Shown here: piece after piece, positions 1 through 4,510 of the stretch
How the letters are laid out: every line of letters begins with the position of its first letter
Numbering within the stretch: the stretch's first letter is position 1
Assembly (NCBI GenBank): GCA_029288335.1
Contig: JARIHJ010000088.1
Span: forward strand, 1 to 5,034
DNA from: Candidatus Saccharimonadota bacterium
Lineage (GTDB): Bacteria; Patescibacteriota; Saccharimonadia; Saccharimonadales; UBA4665
Length of the DNA stretch: 5,034 nt
Direction: 5' to 3'
Program-made: the position numbers and the translations under genes
Notes under the pieces: model-generated
What the model was told of the DNA's origin: nothing
Seen by the model: the letters and a program-made list of their open reading frames with translations, nothing else
Databases searched by the model: none

Positions 1-281
1 CTAGCCAGCCGCGGCTCAGTGTCCACGTTAGTAATTTGCACGTTAGCGCTCAGCTGATCGACGATGCTAGTGGGAAAACCTTAGCCGCTGCCAGCACAAT
101 TGCTAACAAATCGGCCAAGGGCAGTATGACCGAAAAAGCTAGGTTAGTCGGCGCTGAAATTGCCAAGAAAGCCAAGGCCGTCAAAATCAGCCAAGTTGTA
201 TTTGACCGCGGTCCCAAACTTTACCACGGTCGGGTCAAGGCGCTGGCCGATGCCGCCCGCGAAGGAGGATTGAAGTTCTAA
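1..281 (+). CDS. rplR: 50S ribosomal protein uL18 (L18), 5'-truncated by window edge
   Basis: uL18 binds 5S rRNA and helps place it in the central protuberance of the 50S subunit. The reading frame is open from base 3, giving 92 residues; the family is about 117 long, so roughly 25 N-terminal residues lie outside the window. Family signatures are clear: RLSVHVSN near the start, AQLIDDASGKTLAAAST, and the C-terminal FDRGPKLYHGRVKALADAA followed by REGGLKF. A TTG at 36-38 is only an internal leucine codon, because the conserved RLSV segment lies upstream of it in frame. The TAA stop shares one base with the rpsE ATG (TAATG), so the two are probably translationally coupled, and the rpsE ribosome binding site lies inside this gene. 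Identity is secure; only the start is unseen. Confidence 0.97.
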   Translation, partial: SQPRLSVHVSNLHVSAQLIDDASGKTLAAASTIANKSAKGSMTEKARLVGAEIAKKAKAVKISQVVFDRGPKLYHGRVKALADAAREGGLKF

Positions 282-985
282 TGCCAGAAAATACTAAAGA
301 CAACCAGATCAAGCAGGCGCCAGCTTCGATGAGCTTCGGTGGTGGTGACCGGCGTCGCCGCGACAATCGCCCGCCGCGCGCTCCCGAAGAAAAGCAATTT
401 GACGAGCGCACGCTCCACATCGACCGCGTGGCGCGCGTTGTTATGGGCGGTCGCCGCTTTCGTTTTCGCGCGCTAGTCGTCGTCGGTGATCACAAAGGCC
501 GCGTCGGCGTTGGCATTAGCAAGGGTGCTGATGTCTCTACCGCGGTAAGCAAAGCTAGCGAAGTCGCCAAAAAGAAAATGATCAAAGTCGCCCTTTATAA
601 AGACACGCTGCCACACGAAGTCGAGACCAAAGTCGGCGGCGCCAGAGTACTACTAAAGCCAGCTAGCGCTGGTACCGGCTTAATCGCGGGCGGTGCTGTC
701 CGTAGTGTTCTGGAAGTTACCGGTGTGGCCAACGCCCTCAGCAAATCACTTGGCAGCTCTAACCAAGTTAATATTGCATATGCGACTGTCGATGCGCTAG
801 CGCAGCTAGTTCCGGCCAAAGATTGGGTCACAAAGGCTAGCAAAGCTGGCAGCCAGCAGAAAACAGCAACTAGCAAACAGCCTGAGCCCAAAAAAGCTAC
901 TACGAAGAAACCGGTTGCCAGCAAGCCAAAGGTCACCAAACCGGCCGCAAAGACCACCAAAACTAGCACTAAGGGCAAGAAATAA
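281..985 (+). CDS. rpsE: 30S ribosomal protein uS5 (S5) with long N- and C-terminal extensions
   Basis: uS5 is a 30S body protein near the decoding region, involved in accuracy and mRNA entry; changes in its loop give spectinomycin resistance in other bacteria. The 234-residue product is much longer than the about 165 of E. coli S5. Residues 1-40 are an added tail with a basic GGGDRRRR patch at 20-27. The double-stranded-RNA-binding-like domain covers about 43-108 (DRVARVVMGGRRFRFRALVV, GDHKGRVGVGISKG), and the C-terminal domain about 118-180 (KPASAGTGLIAGGAVRSVLE, NVAYAT-type motif as NIAYATVDAL). Residues about 186-234 form a Lys/Thr/Ala/Pro-rich tail, presumably disordered and rRNA-binding. 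AAGGAGG at 262-268, 12 bases upstream, supports the ATG at 281. Both ends overlap neighbours by one base (TAATG). rplO follows directly, with no rpmD between. Confidence 0.97.
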   Translation: MPENTKDNQIKQAPASMSFGGGDRRRRDNRPPRAPEEKQFDERTLHIDRVARVVMGGRRFRFRALVVVGDHKGRVGVGISKGADVSTAVSKASEVAKKKMIKVALYKDTLPHEVETKVGGARVLLKPASAGTGLIAGGAVRSVLEVTGVANALSKSLGSSNQVNIAYATVDALAQLVPAKDWVTKASKAGSQQKTATSKQPEPKKATTKKPVASKPKVTKPAAKTTKTSTKGKK

Positions 986-1515
986 TGAAGTACCACGAGC
1001 TAAACGTTACCAGCCACAGATCTGCCAAACGCGTTGGCCGTGGCATTGCCGCCGGCCAGGGTAAAACCGCTGGTCGTGGCACCAAAGGCCAAGGTTCACG
1101 TACTGGCTCCAGCAAAAAGCCGGGTTTTGAGGGTGGCCAGAACCCGCTAATGCAACGCTTGCCGAAGTTGCCCGGTTTCACCAGTCACCGCGTGCGCCCG
1201 GAAAACATTACATTGGCCCAGTTAGCAGCGCTAAAAGTTAAGGCTATTGACGCCAAAGTTTTAGCCGAAAAAGGCCTGATCACTAGTCCATTTGTAAACG
1301 TTAAAGTACTGGGTTCAGGCGAGCTCAAGCAAGCGCTAGCTATCAAACTGCCAGCCGCCAGCGCTAGCGCCATCGCTGCGATTGAATCAGCCGGCGGCAG
1401 CTTCACTGCAACTGCTCGACTAGCCCGGCCCGCTACTGCCAAGAAAACCAGCCGCAAAGCCAAGAAAGCCACCATCAAATCGGCTGAATCTGCCACAAGC
1501 ACTGCTAAAAAATAG
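985..1515 (+). CDS. rplO: 50S ribosomal protein uL15 (L15) with Lys/Ala-rich C-terminal tail
   Basis: uL15 is a late-assembly 50S protein whose extended Gly/Arg-rich N-terminus threads into 23S rRNA. The start MKYHELN resembles other L15 N-termini, followed by KRVGRGIAAGQGKTAGRG (16-32), GQGSRTG (35-41), PGFEGGQNPLMQRLPK (46-61) and GFTSHR, all family landmarks. The globular part ends near AIESAGGSF at 132-140, where E. coli L15 (144 residues) also ends. The further 36 residues are rich in Ala, Thr, Lys and Ser and look like a disordered basic tail. The ATG overlaps the rpsE stop (TAATG); only a weak AAGGG at 971-975 precedes it, so coupling to rpsE translation is likely. In most bacteria rpmD lies between rpsE and rplO; it is absent here. 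Confidence 0.97.
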   Translation: MKYHELNVTSHRSAKRVGRGIAAGQGKTAGRGTKGQGSRTGSSKKPGFEGGQNPLMQRLPKLPGFTSHRVRPENITLAQLAALKVKAIDAKVLAEKGLITSPFVNVKVLGSGELKQALAIKLPAASASAIAAIESAGGSFTATARLARPATAKKTSRKAKKATIKSAESATSTAKK

Positions 1516-1528
1516 CCTGCCGCAGGCT
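1514..1528 (+). terminator. Small hairpin at the end of rplO; possible weak terminator or attenuator
   Basis: AGCCTG (1514-1519), loop CCG, CAGGCT (1523-1528) form a perfect 6-bp stem that overlaps the last two bases of the rplO stop codon. An A-tract lies upstream (AAAAAAT) but only TT follows directly, so as an intrinsic terminator it would be weak. It could partly separate secY expression from the ribosomal genes or protect the 3' end of the upstream mRNA. This is a sequence observation only; function is inferred. Confidence 0.35.
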
Positions 1529-1559
1529 TTAAGTGTGGTTTAATTAATTATCAAGCAAT

Positions 1560-1563
1560 GAGG
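1560..1563 (+). promoter_or_regulatory. Ribosome binding site supporting the TTG start of secY
   Basis: GAGG at 1560-1563 (within ATGAGGGAC) lies 11 bases before TTG at 1575-1577. It is the only purine-rich Shine-Dalgarno-like stretch near the secY N-terminus; no comparable site precedes the next in-frame ATG at 1617. The same bases include an ATG at 1558 that opens a six-codon reading frame ending TGA at 1576-1578, overlapping the TTG start. Confidence 0.5.
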
Positions 1564-1574
1564 GACAAAAACTT

Positions 1575-3095
1575 TTGAACTGGAAAATTATCGGTAAATC
1601 GCTCGGTCACGCAGATATGCGCAAACGCATCTTCGCGGTCATCGGTATTTTACTGGTCTATAGGATTATGTGCCAGATCCCGATTCCGATCGGAAGCGGC
1701 GAGACTTTGCGACAACTACTCCAGAATGTCTTTAGCAATCCGAACACGCCGCAGCTACTAAACTTCATCAACTTCCTCTCTGGCGGCGCGCTAGCGAATT
1801 TTTCGATTATGATTGCCGGGTTGGGTCCGTATATTAACGCGTCGATTATTATGCAGCTGCTGACGAAGGCAATTCCGAAGCTCGAGGCGCTCCATAAAGA
1901 GGGCGAATCCGGCCAGAAGAAAATAAATCAATACACCAGGATGTTGACTTTACCGCTCGCGATTGTGCAATCAATCGGCGCGATTTATCTGGTGCGGCAG
2001 GCCGCGCAGAGCGTCAGCGGCACCGACATTACGGCTCATACGTCGATTTTCCAGTGGGTTTTGATGGTAGCGGCCCTGACCGGCGGCTCTATGCTCTTAA
2101 TGTGGCTGGGCGAGCTGATTACCGAGCAAAGCGTCGGCAATGGTATTTCGCTGATAATTACCGTGTCGATCGTTAGCCGGCTGCCATCTACGATTAAGCA
2201 AGTGGCCGATGTAGTTTATAAAAGTTCCGATTCTTTCTCGCTGTTTGGGCATAAGCTGCCGATTGACGCGCATTCGCTGGTTTACGGCGCCATATTCATC
2301 GTGGCGATAATTCTGGTGACGTACGCCGTGGTGATGCTGAATGAGGCGGCCAGGAATATCAAGGTGAGCTATGCCAAGCGAGTGCAGGGAAATCGTGCTT
2401 ACGGTGGAATTTCGACGATTTTGCCGGTAAAAATGATTACGGCGGGTGTGATTCCAATTATTTTCGCAGTAGCATTTCTCTCCGTACCGAGCTTTGCCGG
2501 ACAGCTGTTGAGCCATCATACCGGCAGCCTCGGCCATATCGGGTCGGATCTGGTGCGCTGGTTCCAGCCGCCGACACAGGCCAGCTTCGCTAGCGGCGGC
2601 TGGGAGGCCTTTATTTACCCTGTGACGTACTTTTTGCTGGTGTTTGTGTTCACTTTCTTCTACACCTCGATTACGTTCAATTCGAGTGAAATCGCTGAGA
2701 ATTTGCATAAGCAAGGCGGCTTCATCGAGGGGATTCGCGGCGGCAAGCAGACCGAGAAGTACCTGAGTAAATCGGTTAACCGACTTACCTTGTTCGGCGC
2801 CGTAGCTCTAGGCCTGCTGGCGCTCTTGCCGATTATTGCGCAGGCATTTATTAATGCCAATATAGCGATTGGTGGTACCAGTATTTTGATTCTTGTGGCT
2901 GTGGCTTTGCAGACGCTTCGCGCGGTTGAATCGAGAGCTCTAATGATTACTTACGACCAATATTCCCAGCCGGACTTCTTTTACGAGCCGGAGGTCCCGG
3001 TCGAAGGCGCTGGTGGCGGCGGTGAGCTGAAATTTGGCCGCCGCTTGCTAAACCGCGCCAATCCCCTAAAGTCCCGCCAGAAATCTAAAAAATAA
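1575..3095 (+). CDS. secY: Protein translocase channel subunit SecY
   Basis: SecY forms the membrane channel of the Sec translocon, working with SecE, SecG and SecA to export or insert proteins. Ten hydrophobic segments are visible at about 18-38, 73-98, 120-141, 158-178, 188-206, 235-256, 285-305, 345-367, 404-424 and 432-450. Family motifs: MRKRIFAVIGILLVYRI (15-31), the plug region NFLSGGALANFS (66-77), PYINASIIMQLLTK (85-98), EGESGQKKINQYTR (109-122), MWLGELITE (176-184), VGNGIS, YAKRVQGNRAYGG (266-278), AGVIPIIFA, FNSSEIAENL, QGGFIEGIRGGKQTEKYL (380-397; the C5 loop with its conserved Arg) and IGGTSILI. TTG is chosen as the start because it gives the usual short amphipathic N-terminus and has an SD; the alternative ATG is codon 15. 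The 506 residues exceed the usual 430-445, mostly through a C-terminal cytosolic tail after about 460 (PEVPVEGAGGGG, then a basic end KSRQKSKK). rplO lies 59 bases upstream. Confidence 0.97.
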   Translation: MNWKIIGKSLGHADMRKRIFAVIGILLVYRIMCQIPIPIGSGETLRQLLQNVFSNPNTPQLLNFINFLSGGALANFSIMIAGLGPYINASIIMQLLTKAIPKLEALHKEGESGQKKINQYTRMLTLPLAIVQSIGAIYLVRQAAQSVSGTDITAHTSIFQWVLMVAALTGGSMLLMWLGELITEQSVGNGISLIITVSIVSRLPSTIKQVADVVYKSSDSFSLFGHKLPIDAHSLVYGAIFIVAIILVTYAVVMLNEAARNIKVSYAKRVQGNRAYGGISTILPVKMITAGVIPIIFAVAFLSVPSFAGQLLSHHTGSLGHIGSDLVRWFQPPTQASFASGGWEAFIYPVTYFLLVFVFTFFYTSITFNSSEIAENLHKQGGFIEGIRGGKQTEKYLSKSVNRLTLFGAVALGLLALLPIIAQAFINANIAIGGTSILILVAVALQTLRAVESRALMITYDQYSQPDFFYEPEVPVEGAGGGGELKFGRRLLNRANPLKSRQKSKK

Positions 3096-3112
3096 ATTTC
3101 TAGCCCTTATGC

Positions 3113-3140
3113 TTGCAAGCGTCAACTATTGGCGCATAAT
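3113..3140 (+). promoter_or_regulatory. Candidate sigma70-type promoter upstream of the orphan gene
   Basis: TTGCAA (3113-3118, 4/6 to TTGACA), a 16-base spacer and CATAAT (3135-3140, 5/6 to TATAAT) lie in the secY-orphan gap; transcription would begin near 3147, about 25 bases before the ATG. The -35 is embedded in a perfect 10-bp palindrome GCTTGCAAGC (3111-3120), which might be an operator. Inference from sequence match only. Confidence 0.45.
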
Positions 3141-3171
3141 TAACTTAACAAAATAAAGGACTCAATAAGCT

Positions 3172-3516
3172 ATGGTTGACTTTCCCGATCAGGAAATATC
3201 GCTAAAAGAAGAGGGATTAATTCATCTTTTTCGTGTCGATTCGAAAAAGTTTGGCCGTGGAATATCAGCAGGTCTAAAAACATCTAGGTTTGGTGGACCG
3301 AAGCTGGGTGAAGGACTTTTAGCTATTGCCGCACACACAATAGCTGATGAGCGTGAAAGATTCCCGAATAATCCAGACGTACAAGGTAAGGATTTTGAAG
3401 TTGGCGTTGTCGTTGGTGAGTGGATAAAATTAAAAGATATTGAATTTGAGATGCGACAGAACCCAACTTTTAGGAGTCAGATGGGTGAAGCTCAGGGAGA
3501 ATTTGACATATCATAA
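3172..3516 (+). CDS. Hypothetical protein of unknown function, inserted between secY and infA
   Basis: I do not recognise this 114-residue protein. It starts at ATG with AAAGGA at 3155-3160 (11 bases upstream) and ends TAA. It looks soluble: no signal peptide, no membrane segment, no cysteine, one Trp (W84). Residues 25-48 are Gly-rich and basic (KKFGRGISAGLKTSRFGG then PKLGEG), followed by a probable helix with LLAIAAHTIADERERF at 49-64, a stretch VGVVVGEWIKLKDIEFEM (77-94) that could be a beta strand plus helix, and an acidic end. By hand count GC is about 41% over 3181-3480, below the ribosomal neighbours, and it uses more A/T-ending codons, including ATA. It occupies the position where adk and map usually lie and is flanked by candidate promoters on both sides, so it may be an independently transcribed late insertion. 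The good RBS and full-length frame favour a real gene. Confidence 0.75.
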   Translation: MVDFPDQEISLKEEGLIHLFRVDSKKFGRGISAGLKTSRFGGPKLGEGLLAIAAHTIADERERFPNNPDVQGKDFEVGVVVGEWIKLKDIEFEMRQNPTFRSQMGEAQGEFDIS

Positions 3517-3557
3517 GCTTACGCTAGATAGCCTGTATTTAAATTTTCAAAAAACAC

Positions 3558-3587
3558 TTGTCAAACAGAGAAGCGCTCTGTTATAAT
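3558..3587 (+). promoter_or_regulatory. Strong candidate promoter immediately upstream of infA
   Basis: TTGTCA (3558-3563, 5/6 to consensus), an 18-base spacer and a perfect TATAAT (3582-3587), with an extended -10 TG at 3579-3580. Predicted transcription start is near 3594, leaving a leader of only about 11 bases before the infA ATG at 3605. It would drive infA, rpmJ and possibly the genes downstream independently of the secY-proximal genes. Confidence 0.7.
3564..3582. repeat. Inverted repeat in the spacer of the infA promoter; possible operator
   Basis: AACAGAG (3564-3570), AAGCG, CTCTGTT (3576-3582) form a perfect 7-bp dyad that fills the spacer and touches the first base of the -10. A dimeric regulator bound here would block RNA polymerase. 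As RNA it would be a hairpin without a following T-run and would be upstream of the predicted start, so an operator is more plausible than a terminator for the orphan gene, although the latter is not excluded. Confidence 0.5.
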
Positions 3588-3604
3588 CAACTCTTGTTGT
3601 AATT

Positions 3605-3826
3605 ATGGCGGTCAGCAAAGAAGTTATCGAGCTTGAAGGCAAGATTGTCGAGACCCTGCCTGGGACTCAATTTCGCGTCGAACTCGAGAACGGCCATCAA
3701 ATTATAGCTCACGTTGCTGGCAAGATGAGGAAGCACTACATCCGCATAGTCCCCGGTGACACGGTCAAGGTCGAGCTGACACCTTACGATCTTACGAAGG
3801 GTCGAATCACCTACCGCCAATCATAA
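3605..3826 (+). CDS. infA: Translation initiation factor IF-1
   Basis: IF-1 is a small OB-fold (S1-like) protein that binds the 30S A site and assists IF-2 and IF-3 during initiation. The 73 residues match the family in length (71-73) and in core sequence: IELEGKIVETLPGTQFRVEL (8-27), ENGHQIIAHVAGKMRKHYIR (28-47), IVPGDTVKVELTPYDLTKGR (48-67), ending ITYRQS. The ATG is the only reasonable start since the protein begins in line with other IF-1 proteins. No Shine-Dalgarno sequence is visible in the preceding 20 bases (AATCAACTCTTGTTGTAATT), which, with the promoter so close, suggests a short-leader or nearly leaderless mRNA. It is followed after 51 bases by rpmJ, the usual order; adk and map, its usual upstream neighbours, are absent. 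Confidence 0.98.
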   Translation: MAVSKEVIELEGKIVETLPGTQFRVELENGHQIIAHVAGKMRKHYIRIVPGDTVKVELTPYDLTKGRITYRQS

Positions 3827-3837
3827 TCAATCAAACG

Positions 3838-3850
3838 AACGCAGTGCGTT
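3838..3850 (+). promoter_or_regulatory. Small hairpin in the infA-rpmJ leader
   Basis: AACGC (3838-3842), loop AGT, GCGTT (3846-3850): a perfect 5-bp stem. Its last two bases are shared with the stem at 3849-3872, so the two hairpins partly compete. No T-run follows, so it is not a typical terminator. Any function is speculative. Confidence 0.3.
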
Positions 3851-3872
3851 AAAGCAATTTAAGGAGCTTTAA
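3849..3872 (+). promoter_or_regulatory. Hairpin holding the rpmJ ribosome binding site in its loop
   Basis: TTAAAGC (3849-3855) can pair with GCTTTAA (3866-3872), 7 perfect pairs with a 10-base loop. The rpmJ Shine-Dalgarno AAGGAG (3861-3866) lies in the loop with its last G in the stem, 11 bases before the ATG. Such an arrangement could modulate bL36 synthesis, but the stem is A/T-rich and weak. Confidence 0.4.
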
Positions 3873-3877
3873 TCCGT

Positions 3878-3994
3878 ATGAAAGTACGTGCCAGTGTCAA
3901 GAAAATTAGTCCTGATGACAAGATTGTTCGCCGCAAGGGCAAGATTTACGTTATTAATAAGCTAAAGCCTAAGCATAAGCAGAGGCAGGGCTAG
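3878..3994 (+). CDS. rpmJ: 50S ribosomal protein bL36 (L36), cysteine-less (zinc-free) form
   Basis: bL36 is the smallest 50S protein and binds 23S rRNA near the peptidyl transferase base. The 38 codons read MKVRASVKKIS at the N-terminus, IVRRKGKIYVI in the middle and KHKQRQG at the end, matching the family in length and in all rRNA-contacting parts. The usual zinc ligands are Cys11, Cys14, Cys27 and His33; here they are Ser11, Asp14, Asn27 and His33, so the zinc ribbon cannot form in the normal way. Zinc-free bL36 paralogues are known from other bacteria, often made under zinc limitation; here the variant sits in the main operon. Start ATG has AAGGAG at 3861-3866. It lies 51 bases after infA, the canonical order. 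Confidence 0.96.
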   Translation: MKVRASVKKISPDDKIVRRKGKIYVINKLKPKHKQRQG

Positions 3995-3995
3995 A

Positions 3996-4018
3996 GATGC
4001 TTCGTATAGCTTCGCATC
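3996..4018 (+). repeat. Short inverted repeat just after rpmJ
   Basis: GATGC (3996-4000) and GCATC (4014-4018) are complementary with a 13-base loop, which contains part of a direct repeat GCTTCG (3999-4004 and 4009-4014). It begins two bases after the rpmJ stop. It may be the 3'-end hairpin of the infA-rpmJ transcript, but no T-run follows. Confidence 0.3.
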
Positions 4019-4046
4019 AGCAACTCGCAACTAGCAAGCAGCAAAC
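4019..4046 (+). repeat. Degenerate heptamer tandem array, left arm
   Basis: Four head-to-tail heptamers on the + strand: AGCAACT, CGCAACT, AGCAAGC, AGCAAAC, followed by AGC. Consensus is (A/C)GCAANY. The same motif with T in place of the first C appears on the - strand at 4071-4098, so the two arrays form an imperfect inverted repeat around a T6 tract. Confidence 0.7.
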
Positions 4047-4060
4047 AGCTGCTGTTTTTT
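4037..4060 (+). terminator. Intrinsic terminator-like hairpin and T6 between rpmJ and rpsM
   Basis: AGCAGC (4037-4042), loop AAACA, GCTGCT (4048-4053), one G, then TTTTTT (4055-4060). The stem is short (6 bp) but the geometry fits a rho-independent terminator acting on transcripts from infA-rpmJ. Its left arm can alternatively pair with 4068-4081 in a longer stem that would remove the terminator hairpin, raising the possibility of partial read-through or attenuation into rpsM. Confidence 0.5.
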
Positions 4061-4070
4061 GTAGCCCGCT

Positions 4071-4098
4071 GCTTACTAGTTACTGTTTACTGTTTACT
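4071..4098 (-). repeat. Degenerate heptamer tandem array, right arm (inverted)
   Basis: Read on the - strand from 4098: AGTAAAC, AGTAAAC, AGTAACT, AGTAAGC, followed by AGC at 4070-4068. The + strand shows this as GTTACTG then two TTTACTG units. 4068-4081 is complementary to 4029-4042 at 13 of 14 positions; extending outward gives 19 of 25 matches. The rpsM ribosome binding site begins seven bases after the array. Confidence 0.7.
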
Positions 4099-4118
4099 GC
4101 GACTGAAAGGAGTGTCTA

Positions 4119-4505
4119 ATGGCACGGATTTCAGGAGTCACTATTCCTAGCGAGAAGCAAGTTTGGGTCGCCTTGACTTACGTTTATGGTATCGGCCCGA
4201 AAACGGCCGAAGGCATCGTCGCTAAAGCCAAAGTCGAGCGGACCGTGCGCGTCAAGGACCTAACCGACGCTGAAATCAGCCGAATCCAAGAAGTTATTAA
4301 TGCTGACCACATCGTCGAGGGTGAGCTCCAGCGTATTGTCACCGGCAACATCAAGCGACTTAAGGACATCAAGTCTTACCGTGGCCAGCGCCACAGCGCT
4401 AATTTGCCGACGCGTGGCCAGCGCAGCAAGACTAACGCTCGAACCCGTCGCGGCAAGAAAGTCACCGTCGGGGGCACAGCTAAGAAAGTAGCGGCGAAGA
4501 CTTAG
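4119..4505 (+). CDS. rpsM: 30S ribosomal protein uS13 (S13)
   Basis: uS13 lies in the 30S head, contacting the P-site tRNA and forming bridges to the 50S central protuberance. The 128 residues begin MARISGVTIPSEKQVWVALT, continue through the helix-turn motif YGIGPKTA (23-30), then IKSYRGQRHSANLPTRGQRS (84-103) and KTNARTRRG (104-112), the hallmark C-terminal rRNA/tRNA-binding stretch. Residues 113-128 are a short Lys/Val/Ala tail; E. coli S13 has 118 residues. AAAGGAG at 4106-4112, six bases before the ATG, is a good ribosome binding site. The 124-base gap to rpmJ holds a terminator-like element and heptamer repeats, so initiation or read-through control may lie there; no clear promoter is seen just upstream. 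rpsK follows after five bases. Confidence 0.98.
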   Translation: MARISGVTIPSEKQVWVALTYVYGIGPKTAEGIVAKAKVERTVRVKDLTDAEISRIQEVINADHIVEGELQRIVTGNIKRLKDIKSYRGQRHSANLPTRGQRSKTNARTRRGKKVTVGGTAKKVAAKT

Positions 4506-4510
4506 GAATT

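Noticed and set aside
36..38. TTG as the start codon of uL18
   Set aside because: Conserved L18 sequence (RLSVHVSN) continues upstream in frame to base 3, so the gene begins before the window.
595..996. A 133-residue hydrophobic reading frame on the - strand
   Set aside because: It is antisense to the conserved rpsE; Lys/Ala/Thr codons of the S5 tail read in reverse give Leu/Val-rich sequence. No RBS or family features.
1617..1619. ATG at SecY codon 15 as the true start
   Set aside because: No Shine-Dalgarno in front, and it would remove the short N-terminal segment normal for SecY; the TTG at 1575 has GAGG at suitable distance.
2097..2714. A 205-residue reading frame on the - strand inside secY
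   Set aside because: Lies wholly within conserved SecY coding sequence, has His/Arg/Asn-rich composition typical of a shadow frame, and no supporting context.
3517..3557. Terminator for the orphan gene
   Set aside because: The stretch is A/T-rich with no convincing stem followed by a T-run; the only hairpin nearby is the dyad in the infA promoter, which lacks a T-run.
4080..4099. TTTACTG repeats as a CRISPR fragment
   Set aside because: Units are 7 bases with no spacers; a tandem heptamer array, not a CRISPR.
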